64,000 bases of DNA from Penicillus capitatus (Eukaryota; Chlorophyta), in NCBI GenBank assembly GCA_965649825.1, contig OZ287707.1, forward strand, positions 558,001 to 622,000, in the 5' to 3' direction. Under the pieces are notes generated by a model, which did no database searches, was not told the origin of the DNA, and saw only the letters and a list, made by a program, of their open reading frames with translations. Shown here piece after piece: positions 23,408-33,866 of the stretch; the stretch's first letter is position 1; each line of letters opens with the position of its first letter. A program made the translations under genes and the position numbers.

Positions 23408-23778
23408 TTGTCGGAAGTATCATTCACCTTTCCCACCGCCTCGATTCTTCGCTGAGGGAGGTCTTCTCAAATTGATGCTGTATCAGCATAGCCTATAGTG
23501 ACTGCTGCCAAATTCGCGAGCCTGCGATTCCTCTCTGGCTTCTAACGATCAAACCGATTTTCGTGAACACCAGACTGACACTGACACAATACTTTACTAA
23601 TGACGCGAGTTCGTGATTGACCCTTCGGGATCTGCACTCACTGTTGTTTATGGTGGAAGAACATGCAGTTTATTATATCGGCATAGCACGCACTCTATTT
23701 AAGCAGGATTGGACACACTCTTAGAGGATAATAAACTTTATCTGGCTTCTGTTGAGTTTTTTCTAAAACTCTTTTTGA

Positions 23779-23988
23779 ATGGAAAGGAATAATGAGGATA
23801 TCGTGACCAAGTGCAATAAACCGCATACTGCTGTTCACTGGTTGGACGACAGAGGATGGATAACCGAAAGCTATTCGAGAGCCAGTCTTTATCATGCGAC
23901 TCATGAACTGTCTCGGGAATACAAACATAGAGATCTTTACATGAACGGACTTTATCTCGAGTATCGCCGCAGAATGCGACGTCTTTAA
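23779..23988 (+). CDS. Small ORF of 69 codons, unknown
   Basis: The frame starts MERNNEDIVTKCNKPHTAVH and is rich in Arg, Tyr and His toward the end (YMNGLYLEYRRRMRRL). It has no signal peptide or membrane segment and no recognised family. It sits alone in a 690-nt stretch (23408-24094) between the small membrane protein and the DUF92 gene. It could equally be chance. Confidence 0.25.
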   Translation: MERNNEDIVTKCNKPHTAVHWLDDRGWITESYSRASLYHATHELSREYKHRDLYMNGLYLEYRRRMRRL

Positions 23989-24094
23989 ACAGCTGATTTT
24001 GCCTGTCATGTCTTGACATGTCGCGCATGGGTCTCTTCGAGGCTAGTACAGATTGATCCCATGGGATCTCTCTGATGAGATCGTTTTCCCGCCA

Positions 24095-25602
24095 ATGAGA
24101 CCTTGGCCAGTGTTATCTCGAACCTCCCTTGCATCGTGCAACGCTACGAAAACGGCGCGGCGCGTTCGAAGATGTACGAATGTACCTTCTCATCGTTCCA
24201 TTTTACAGGGATCTTCCGCAAAGCAGACGATTCTGATCCCAAACGCATCGTCGAAAGACAAACCGGCTGTCGAAGAGAGCGGTTCTCATGTAAACCGGGC
24301 GCTGATTGACGCCGAGGACGCTCTTTCCGCTGCTGAAGAATCCGTGAGCTTTATTCCGACGCTTCCGAGCGCATACCCTCCACATCCAGTACATCTGCCA
24401 GAACGAACGCACACGCACGGTTAACTGTGTGTTGCCAGGCCGTGACCGTTATGAAATGGACCGCTAAAAGATTGTTAATAGTGGGAGCAGTGTTTGCTAT
24501 GGTGTATCTGTTGAATCTTGGTTCAAGTTGGCTCCGCTACGTGTCAGCTGTGGTATTCCCTCTAGCTATCAGCACCTACTCGTTACGCAAAGGGTCTCTT
24601 TCGCCATCGGGTGCTGTTGCTGCGTCCTTGGTGGGATGTGGCACATTACTTGCGGGATTTCGCCCAGTCGCCATTCTACTCTCTTTTTTCATCAGCTCGT
24701 CGGCACTGACGAAATTCAAAGAGGATACCAAAGTTAAGACGCTGGCAGATCATAAGAAAGGAGGGCAGCGTGACTGGGTTCAGGTACATCTGGGAAATGC
24801 TTGTTTGGTAGGAGATGTGCGTCTCTAGGTATTCTCGAACGGATTCTTCGCAACCATCTTCTGTATTGTCTATGCCATCGCTTCTGGATTTCAAGACCTT
24901 CCTCTTGGAACAGCGTCAGCAATTTGATTGACTGAAGGAATGACTGTAACGCCTCGCTGTTCGCAGTGGAATGTCCAAGTTGAGTACGTTCATGTTTGGC
25001 GGCGTGCTGGGGAACTACGCTTGTACCTGTGGAGATACATGGGCGTCGGAACTGGGAGTTCTGTCCAACACAACTCCCCGACTGATCACGAGTCTGCGTC
25101 CCGTGCAAAGAGGCATGTCCACCGAACACGGCTCCCTTGCATTGTGATGAAGACCGTCGTGCGTTTGGTACAGGAACGAATGGCGGCGTGACGTGGCTGG
25201 GATTATCAGCAAGTCTAGGGGGTGGTCTCTTCGTAGGCATGATGTGCTATCTCGGAACGCTTGTGTGCATGATTGGACAACCCCTGTTGCCTGTAATGCC
25301 TGCCCGCCATCGTGCCATGTCCCATCGGTTTGCAGGTGGCGATATCGCAGTGGCCAGTGGTGGTGTTGGGATTGGTGGGAGGATTGATGGGATCTCTTGT
25401 GGATTCTCTGTTGGGTGCAACCCTTCAGTTCTCAGGTTACCATCTGAAGCTCAAGAAAGTCGTCAATCGACCAGGAAACGATCCAACAGTCGTGCTTCCG
25501 ATCAACGGTATCAACGTTCTGTCGAACAACCAAGTCAATCTTATCTCTAGCCTCATCATGGCCATCGTTATTGGCTGGAGCACTCTCCGAATCTTTCACT
25601 GA
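24095..25602 (+). CDS. DUF92/TMEM19 membrane protein, copy 1, with probable organelle-targeting leader
   Basis: DUF92 proteins are polytopic membrane proteins; the plant member VTE6 is a phytyl-phosphate kinase in tocopherol synthesis, and TMEM19 is the animal member. An Arg/Ser/Thr-rich leader (MRPWPVLSRTSLASCNATK) is spliced over 51 nt to the first membrane segment (LLIVGAVFAMVYLLNL). Then come [70 protein letters not shown] and [13 protein letters not shown], all family signatures. The intron at 25113-25173 appears to start with GC (donor GCATGT). The gene ends with NNQVNLISSLIMAIVIGW. A paralogue lies at 58.8-60.5 kb on the other strand. Targeting to the plastid is inference. Confidence 0.85.
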
Positions 25603-25706
25603 CGGACGAAGAAGAATCTGTCGATCATTTGTGCACTCGTGCCAATGTCTAATGAATGCCATTTCGTACATGAAGCACTCTCTGTTGGTTCATTCTTTTT
25701 CAAACA

Positions 25707-27201
25707 ATGGACTGTTTCGACGCTATCGTCGCGCTTTCGGATTCAAAACAGAAAGAGGATAAATACAATGCGATCTTTCAAGATATCATGGCAGCAAAAG
25801 ACGCAGATCGGGCGAGAGCTTATCTCCGACACTGTACGAAGGCAAGGCAGGTCGAAGTGGATGAGACATGTGACGTGTAGTGTTATCGGACGCTGTGCCA
25901 CTCGTCGTGAGTCGCAGAGTGGTTGCCGTCTTCGCTCAGCGCGTTCCAGAACTGCCGGCAGACCAACACAAAGATATCGCAGGATTGTAATGGCCAGCTT
26001 TTATGTCACCCGATCGATAAGACTCTTGTCCTTGCTGTTGTCAGTGCACTCGAAATCCTTCAGCCACGCGTGGTCAGCTTTGTCGAGCAGTGCTCAACGA
26101 TCCGGGAGAACCTGGCAAAAGTTTTGGAAGAAGAGGAGAGCTGGAGCGAAGCTGCACGCGTACTGAGTGGCATTGACTATGAATCGAGTATTTGGCAAGG
26201 GAATAGTTTAGCAAGACTGGAGAAATACATAAAGATTGCTATGCTATACTTGGAGGATGCCGATCACGGAAATGCCGAAGTCTTTATCAAAAGAGCTGCA
26301 TCGTACATCGGCGACTGTCAAGATGACGCCCTTCAACTGCAGTACAAGGTAAAGAGGCTTCGCAAGATGTCACGTCCTCCAGGAAGGATCGATGTTCAGA
26401 TGTGTTACGCGAGAGTGCTCGATGCCAAGAGGCGGTTTCTGGAAGTGGCCATGCGGTACTATGAGCTGAGTCTGTTGGGCAAAACAGAAATTGGAGGAAA
26501 GAAAGTACGAGAGGAGGAGTTGGAAATGGCCCTGATGGCATCCGTGAAGTGCACCATCCTGGCAGCCCCCTGTCCACAGCGCTCCCGCATGTTGGCAACT
26601 CTCTACAAAGATGAACTCACTGCCCGACTGCCAGTCTTCCCTTTCTTAGAAAAAGTGTTCATGGAACGCATCTTGAATAAGTACTCGACATCTCCGTGGG
26701 TTCCACTTCAGAAAGATCTTCTGTAGAGAAGAGGTCGAGCAGTTTGCATCGACGCTGGAGCCACATCAGCTTGCCAGACTACCTGATGGATCGACAGTTT
26801 TGGATAAAGCTGTATTACAGCATAATATTCTGGCAGTCAGCAAGCTCTATTTGAACATAGCTGTGGATCAACTGGCCTCTCTTTTGGGAGTGGATGCAGA
26901 CAAGGCAGAGACGGTCGCAGCCGAGATGATTTATGAAGGGAGGTTGAAGGGATACATCGATCAGGTGCCATAGACTTTGCTTGAGAAAACCTTGTATAGA
27001 TGTATGGAACGACAGGTTGCTGGTTTTGTCTACTTCTCCGATGACAGCGATGATCCACTGCGTCGATGGGATCAACGCATCGAGAATGTCTGTCAACGTG
27101 TGAACAGCATCGTGGACATGATAGACAAGAAAGGAATCAAAATCGAGACATCGGCACTGACACCGACTCAAGAAATGGCTGGTCCTTCATCATCGTCTTG
27201 A
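25707..27201 (+). CDS. CSN4: COP9 signalosome subunit 4 (PCI-domain protein)
   Basis: The COP9 signalosome removes NEDD8 from cullins; CSN4 is a PCI-domain scaffold subunit. The start at 25707 (MDCFDAIVALSDSKQKED) was chosen because only its frame splices over short introns into AVPLVVSRRVVAVFAQRV, LQPRVVSFVEQCSTIREN and SWSEAARVLSGIDYES. Further exons give EVFIKRAASYIGD, the CSN4 hallmark CYARVLDAKRRFLEVAMRYY, PQRSRMLATLYKDE and LEKVFMERIL. The PCI end reads DKAVLQHNILAVSKLYLNIA, EMIYEGRLKGYIDQVAGFV. Five introns of 46-57 nt restore the family sequence exactly. The protein is about 400 residues, the usual length. The gene ends 40 nt from the convergent LRR gene. Confidence 0.94.
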
Positions 27202-27241
27202 AAACGGAGCTCGTCGATGCAACGGACATTGGATAGATAGA

Positions 27242-30200
27242 TTACATGTTCAGTTCAGAAGTCTCTAACTGGACACGCGTTTCATCATCACCTTGCATGT
27301 CTCCGTCTGCCCTTACTTTCTGCTGTCTACGTTCTGCCACTGTCTTCAAGTTGCCAACGAACCTGTTCATACTACAGCTTACAGAACGCGATACACTTCG
27401 GAAGGTTTTACCTGTTGACCCATCGAATGCAACCAAGTGATGGAAAACGTCTTCGCACTTGTATAGCCTTCCATGCAGCTTGAACCATTGTTGCTGCCCA
27501 ATTGAGGCGTGCATTATTGGGCCAGCGAAAATCGAACTCGATCTGGATGTCTGGCCTCACCCCATCAGGACAGGACCCTGCATGACAGCCCTGATCGGAA
27601 TCGCATGATGCACTTGTCTCCCACCTTTCATAAGAGACCACACGTTGTGCGCCGTGATGAGCTTCTTTTCGACACCGTCAACTTTGAAATTCTCAATACA
27701 GGAGGACTGGGAGTTCAAAGCGAGCTTGTAGAGCTTGTGTGCCACCTGGATGCAGAACGCGTTGCCATTCTTATCGGAATTTCTCACTTTGTAGTCATCT
27801 GGTCGATGCATTCGTAGATGGTAATGCATCTCTGGATGTTGTGCATCAAACACATTCTCGTAGCCAAGTCGTTGACAGATGAGGGCCTAGCGACGTCTGT
27901 CACGAACTCTGGTGGATTTTCTGAGAGACCTGTTCTGTGGGCTCTAGCACGGACATGATCAGATGCCACTTGAGTTGGCGATTCACAATCCGTGCCCAGA
28001 AAAGACATACCATTTCAACACGGAGATAGGCATTCGATTTCGGTATTCTCTCAAGCAGATCACATATCTGCGTCGCCTAGGAAAGCACACGATGGTTCAA
28101 TCATGACATCTTGGACGGTATGTTGCAGGAGTCTAGTTACGGTGACGTAGTGTTCGATGGCAAGAACACGGAGGGCTGGTAGAAGTTCCTTCTGATCTCT
28201 GACATCCGCATCCAGAGAGCCATCCCAAGAACGAAACCTAACATTGATGATCAGCATCGCCCCGTTTCTAGATTCCACACCTGTGCAGAACGCTGACGAT
28301 CTTCCTGAGTTGAGGATTGGCAACATCTTGACGAAGGGTTTCCTTTTCGGACAGATCAGATCCCGTCAAGCGATTGACCATAATCCAGAATTCTTTGCTA
28401 TCCAAAGGGGCTGCCTGCGTCGACACTGGACGCAAATCGACAAAACTGACCTATGAAGATGTACGATCAGTATATCCATCATAGGTAGAGGAGAGACTTT
28501 GAGTCTGCCTTCTCTGGGAAGCTGAATTTGGTTTGGATCTGAGATAAAGAGCTGATTTCCATCGAGATTAAAATTTGGCATCGGTGTGATGCAGGGCAAT
28601 TGACAGAGTCCCGCATCGAACTGTTGACAGAAGAGTTCAATTAATCTCCGAGCAATGGTATAGTGTGCTTGCTGGCCCAGAACTAAGTCATAGACACCTG
28701 CGAGCCATATAACTCAATCGAACTCCCTCTTTTGCGAACAGGCAAAACAAACCTGTTGGATTATCAGGATGAAAGAGGGACAAAACGCCGATGCTGTCGT
28801 TCACGAGATCCTGCTCTCTCGGACGCATGATCTGCATCACGATGCCGAAATTCTCAGGATCGACGATGCGTCCAAAAATCTTAACCAGCAGGCAACCACA
28901 CAAATCTCGTCGGAATTGGTGATGATGGCGGATGTCCTACTGTTGTGGCTGCTCTGACTTTGTCGTGCCCATAGATGAATGTCTCCACGACGCATTTTGC
29001 TTGTTCACATGTGAAGTAGTAATCCCAGCAGAGTGCCTCCAGTAATTCCACTCTCCAGTGCTCCGTCATGAATAGACTGCTCTTGATCGTTCGATCCATT
29101 TCCCATGTCTTCCCAACCAGAGTACTTCCTGGATCCTTGTTAAAACGGCCACCGAATGTCGAGAATGCTGGACACCTATCTACCCCTTGCCTGTCGGGAT
29201 ACGGTTTGAAATCTCTTATCGGCAGCAAGTCGATGCCAGACGCTATCGAAGGCGCTGTTGCTTAAGGGATGATCTGTAACAGATGGACGTTTCGATGCTG
29301 CAAACTCCACGAACAACTGCCCCTCGCTTGGTATCTCCCATGAGATTTCGCCAGGCTTTCTCATCTAACGCTCGATATGAAGTGCAACATCATGGATGTG
29401 ACAGGTACTTTGGACGACAGATGGAAAGGATAGTCATTAAGCAAGGACGTTCTCCAGGATTGAGCTCCATGTTCTTTCGCCAGCTCCAATAGCCTCTTGG
29501 CAATAAGACGGTCAACCGAGTTAGATAGATCCAGGGAGTATTTGCCGTTTGGGTTTCGCTCGTTGAGTTCTGTGATAGACTGTCCAGCATAGTTCCTCCG
29601 AAAACTGCATCCTCGAATGTCTACATGACGGTCGTTACCTACAGCAAGAACGGCGATGACTGGCATAGTCACATCAACGTATGTCTTGCCAGATGTCATC
29701 GGTTTCAGAAGCATACGGACACCATGCATTCCTAAAGGACTCTCTCTAATTCCGAGTTCCTGCCTCACACGCATTCCCTCATGCGATATGTTTGTCGAAG
29801 AATGGATCGGTGAGTGACTTTTAAGGTTGTGTTTTTCTGAAGCATCGTTGCCAACATGGCACATGTCTGCAGGCTCACTCCATTACCAGAGATATCCAGC
29901 GATTCTAAGGTGGTGTTTGTTTCTAGCATGGCGATGATGCAACTCGATCCTGTGTCTCCAAACCCACACCACTGAACTGTCAGTGAGGCGATTGATTTAT
30001 TGCAGCGCATCCCTTCGCCGATCAACTTGCCACCACCAAGCTGAAACACAAACACAGTCATTACGGTTTTCAGTTGTTGGCAGAGTGACCCCCAGATTGT
30101 TCCAGTTGAGATTCAAATGTTTCAGCACCCTGAGTCAAATGCAAAAGAACATTGGATCGGTATTATTCGGATGTGATTTTACTTTGTTCCGGCAATCAGT

Positions 30201-30856
30201 TCACCCAGGGCTAAGGAAGAAGATTCTTCCAATCCACAATTCTCAAGCTCTAGATTAGCGAGGCGAGATGAGTGCGATAGCAAGGTTTGACACAGCAAAC
30301 GAATTCCATCGTCGCCAAGTCGATTTCCAGAAAGAACGAGTTTCTCGATGATTGCACGGGGAACATCTTTGTACCCGACTGCCGTTTTCTTCCAACGAAG
30401 CGCCGCAGATGCGACGGTAAACTGCAGTTGTACGTTGGACATCGAAGCAGGAAGACGTTGATCAATGCAGCAAACCTTGAGAAGGGGCGTCAATGCATCG
30501 ATCGCTGCAGAAGTAAGATGATTGTATGCAAGGTTAAGCCTTCGAATTCTTCCTCCTTTTCTTCTGAGCCCATCGATCAGCATTTCTAAGTTTCTGTCAT
30601 CGATGCAATTATTTTCCAGTTTCAACTCTTCGACGTCGTTTTTCTCCAGAAGAAGGAATTCGAGGAGTGTTGCGATTTGCTGTTGTCCAAAGAGTGCATG
30701 ACTCAAGTCGAAAGTGGATGGATCGGACTGCTTTGAATAGCGTCTCTGCAGTCGGCCGGTATCGCCTGGTTGAAACCAATGGCCTAGATCCGCCAAAGGA
30801 GCTGGATGGCGCATGAACTCTGTTTCGATATCTTCCCTGAGATCTGCATATGACAT
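27242..30856 (-). CDS. Large LRR - DUF4476 - IQ motif protein, probably cytoskeletal or ciliary
   Basis: Starting at 30856 (MSYADLREDIETEF), the spliced frame has RanGAP-type leucine-rich repeats: VEELKLENNCIDD, RIRRLNLAYNHL, LVLSGNRLGDDGIRLL, LKHLNLNWNNLGLGGGKLIG and LESLDISGNG. Next come two copies of a module like NPNGKYSLDLSNSVDRLIAK. Then comes a DUF4476-type region: WRVELLEALCWDYYFTCEQA, FGRIVDPENFGIVMQIM, SDLSEKETLRQD. Near the C-terminus WAATMVQAAWKAIQVRRRF is a good IQ calmodulin-binding motif. This architecture is known from protists with flagella, so a ciliary or cytoskeletal role is inferred. Many introns are present and I did not resolve every one between 27500 and 29400. The LRR junction near 30060-30110 (50 nt) is clear. 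Confidence 0.7.
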
Positions 30857-31007
30857 TCTCTGAGAAGAGTGTGGATGATGCACCCGTCTGTCTCGTCATT
30901 GAGAGGGGGGTCACGGAAGACAGGGATGCTTGTCGAGAGAGGCCTGTCTCGTTGTTCGCGTACGAGTGGAGTAAAGGGAAGTATCGGTTTGATCGTAGAA
31001 ACGCTGT

Positions 31008-31655
31008 TCACGCGACTTGCCTAAGCACCATCGATTCGAATGAATTCTCGCTGCGATGCGTAACAGACCTGATGTCCGGGATAGATCCAGTTGCATTCAT
31101 CTCTCCGCTGACGGAAACACACGTTTGCTGTAGTCGGTTGACTAATTTCGGCTCTTTTTCGGAATGTGGGTTTTCGTGCCAGTTCTCGCGTGAAGTGCGA
31201 AAAAACTTGCTGAAATCCGCTGTCTGACATCCCCTGCACTCGCAGAACAGTGAAATCTCCGACAGGTTAACGACAAGAAACCGAGCCTTGTCGGTCACTT
31301 CCACCGATCTGTGAAGATCTGATTGGCGGAGGGCCAGAAAATCCGCCGTAGACTGAGAGGATTCGATACCAGATTCAATCCGACCGAAAAGATACGGCGT
31401 CGATCGAGCCGCAGACGGCTCCATACTTCTCAAAGCCTTTAGGCCAAAAGCTTCGCGGATGGACAAAGGAGCAAAGGACGAACTTCGACATCTTCTCCAA
31501 AGCAGGTATCTATGGAATACAGACTCTCTTCTTCACTTTCGGAAGCATTCCTATCGTCGTCATCAATGGAAGGCTCTTCCGTGATCGTTTCCACAAACCA
31601 TTCAGGTCTGTAGGTACGCAAGACGTCCTGTGCCGAACCAAGAGGTCTGCGCCGT
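31008..31655 (-). CDS. Possible gene of unknown function, acidic then polar (model incomplete)
   Basis: Two minus-strand frames join over a good 47-nt intron (donor GTTCGT at about 31485, acceptor AAAG). They give an acidic stretch (EEPSIDDDDRNASESEEES) followed by MEPSAARSTPYLFGRIESG and LVVNLSEISLFCECRGCQ, ending at a TGA at 31008. No in-frame ATG is visible at the 5' end, so an upstream exon must exist if the gene is real. The 5' part overlaps a plus-strand ORF on the other strand. No family is recognised. Confidence 0.3.
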
Positions 31656-31660
31656 TGCAG

Positions 31661-32080
31661 ATGGACGGCGAACCTCAAAGTGCTGATCAATGGCTTGTGG
31701 ACTGGACTGAATCACGGGTTGCGCTACTCGACCCTCTAAAGAAAAGACAGTACGCAAGACGACGACGACGCAATGACGCTGTTACGCAGCAGAGCATCCG
31801 ATTGCTGGCGACTGAATGTGTGAAGCTTCGGATTCCTACGATTCGTTTCGATCAATGTCTCTCCGTCGCCGCCTCTAAGTTCAGTGAGTTCGATCGGGTT
31901 CTTTCGGAGAACCACAATGCGCGCGTCTCTCAGAGAGAAGACCTAGCTGTACGCAGCGAGAGGTGCGAATGTCGTGATCGCGACGCAGGCGAAGTGATCG
32001 ACCGGACTCTTTCGAGTCGTTTTTTCGGTGTTTCCTTCGGCGATCGTGTCGAGAGCTCTGTTCATATGGAGAACTGTTAA
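31661..32080 (+). CDS. Candidate 139-codon ORF, unknown, overlapping a minus-strand candidate
   Basis: It begins MDGEPQSADQWLVDWTESRV and carries an Arg run (RRRRR) and a charged middle. No domain is recognised. It conflicts with the 5' end of the minus-strand candidate ending at 31008. A second minus-strand frame at about 31900-32060 is RS/RK-rich. At most one of these readings is likely to be right. Confidence 0.25.
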   Translation: MDGEPQSADQWLVDWTESRVALLDPLKKRQYARRRRRNDAVTQQSIRLLATECVKLRIPTIRFDQCLSVAASKFSEFDRVLSENHNARVSQREDLAVRSERCECRDRDAGEVIDRTLSSRFFGVSFGDRVESSVHMENC

Positions 32081-32229
32081 GAGAACCGGAGAACACAGTC
32101 AGGTACACCATTGAGTTTATCATGTTGCCTCCGGCGCAGTTCTCTATTGAACGCATGCTCTTCCAGTTTGTCACGATCGAGTTTAGGAAAGAGCAGAATT
32201 TCTTCGCGACAGACTGCCGCCATTGTCAT
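32077..32229 (-). CDS. Small basic ORF or exon of a small RS-rich protein, unknown
   Basis: From an ATG at 32229 the frame reads MTMAAVCREEILLFPKLDRD and ends in an Arg-rich helix (NRELRRRQHDKLNG). A donor-like GT after KLNG and an acceptor at about 32061 could join it to an Arg/Ser/Lys-rich stretch (SSRHDRRRKHRKNDS), which would suggest a splicing-related protein. This is inference from composition only. It is divergent from the UBA-PUB gene. Confidence 0.3.
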   Translation of the reverse strand: MTMAAVCREEILLFPKLDRDKLEEHAFNRELRRRQHDKLNGVPDCVLRFS

Positions 32230-32375
32230 CGATTCGCCTTCTTGTTTGCGGTTGCTGTTTAACGAGATGGCGACCTTGCCTTTGACACAATCGAGGCAAC
32301 GCTGTCTCGTCACGGCCGTGTACAGCACGGAGTCTAAATGATCTTCAATGTTTATTATATCAGCCGCCCTTTCAC

Positions 32376-33458
32376 ATGTCGACCTCCGAGAAGCGCGACG
32401 ATCTCGTCAATGAAGAGAACAGTCCGGGACCATCCGAACTGGTCCCTGCCGAAGTTCCCGAAGGTTTACTCGAGCAACTACTCGAGATGGGCTTCTCACG
32501 CAATCGAGCCATAAGGGCAATTCACTTTTCCGAAGCCGACGTCGCTGAGCAGGCCATCACTTGGTTGGCTGACAACGAAGACGCTGAAGACTTGGACCTT
32601 CCTCTCTACGTTAAACCCAAGAAGGCACTGACCCCTGAGGAAATGCGCGAACAAGTCGAGCAATTGCGCAAGACAGCTAGGGAACGCAGAGAAAAAGAAG
32701 AAAAAGAAGCAGAGCGGCTGAGAGAGAAGGAACGCATTAGGATGGGGAAAGAGATGCAGGCGGCGTTGGAAAAAGAGAAAGAACAGGAAATGCAGCGCAC
32801 CATCGAGCTGCGAAAACGACAGAAGGAAGAGGACAAAATCGCCAGGCATGGTGCCTTGGTGGTCTCCAATGCTCTCATGTTGCGTTTTTGAAGGGATAAG
32901 ATACGGATGAAGGTGGAAGAGGATCGAAAAGAGAGGCGACGGAAATTGGGTCTCCCCGAAGAACTGACCGAAGAGGAGAAGGAGAAGGAAGAAAAAAGAA
33001 GACAGGCAAAAATGAAGGAAGACGCTCAGAGATTAGAGAAACATGTCGCCTACGCGAAACCGGTGGGTATCACCGAAAAGCTGCGAAAAATCCTCGTCGG
33101 CATGAAGAAAGGGGCAGGTAAGATGGACGGGTGTCTGTGCTTGTCTCTTTATCTGCTTGCCTCAGGGGATGCTGCTTTCAAAACAAGTTGTTCTGTTCTG
33201 CTGAAATACGTTGGAAACATCGCCAAGAATCCAGAAGAAGAGAAATTTCGGCGGATTCGATTAAGCAATGCGGCTTTTCAGCAGAAGGTGGCCTCCGTAA
33301 CAGGAGGCGTCGATTTTCTGGTGGCATGTGGGTTTGGTTACGACACTGATCGAGAGTTCCTTACTATAACACGAGATGCCGTAAATCCCGAAACGCTTGA
33401 TGCGGCAGGGACTGTTCTGGATAGCGCAATGAACAATCCTTTTTTCGGGCAGCTTTAG
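32376..33458 (+). CDS. UBA - coiled coil - PUB domain protein (p97/ubiquitin adaptor)
   Basis: The start at 32376 (MSTSEKRDDLVNEE) leads into a UBA domain (LLEQLLEMGFSRNRAIRAI, then AEQAITWL), then a long Glu/Arg/Lys coiled coil. After introns of 42 and about 49 nt it enters a PUB/PUG domain (CSVLLKYVGNIAKNPEEEKF, RRIRLSNAAFQQKV, GGVDFLVACGFGYD). PUB domains bind the C-terminal tail of p97/CDC48, and UBA domains bind ubiquitin, so the protein probably links ubiquitylated substrates to CDC48. Plant PUX-like and PUB-UBA proteins share this layout. No UBX domain is present. The product is about 330 residues. Confidence 0.88.
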
Positions 33459-33866
33459 ATGGCACAGACGCTGTTTTACACGACAAAGATCGTCACGATA
33501 TCGACTCCAAACAAATCCAGAATCCATTCGCTTTGCGTGGTCCTGGCCATGTCTTTGTTTCGCAGATAGGCGCATTTCTCCTACCTTTCAACCTCGAAGA
33601 AGAACAAGCTAAAGAAACCGGCATCCATTGTTGCCTTGCTTATCCGTCTCCCACTTCGCAAAACCGTAAAGAGGTGATGTCATGCAATACAGCATGACGA
33701 TCGTCTTGCGATCACGACTCGTGACAGAAAGCTAAAAGTGTGACTGACACGCTTAAACAAAGTCTTCCATGTCGTCAAGCGTCAGTAACCAGATTGGCGA
33801 TGGAAGGTATCGATCGCGTCACATCATCCGTGCAGTGGAAGGTGGTCGAATTCTTGATCAATCACA
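33459..33866. other. Gap upstream of SecY, no gene seen
   Basis: About 400 nt between the UBA-PUB stop and the SecY start. The only structured feature I see is a TGATGTGAC motif at 33818-33826. Open frames here continue into neighbouring genes or lack conserved content. Confidence 0.5.
33818..33826 (-). promoter_or_regulatory. TGATGTGAC motif upstream of plastid SecY
   Basis: The plus strand reads GTCACATCA, 41 nt before the SecY ATG. The minus-strand context is GATGATGTGACGC. Confidence 0.35.
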
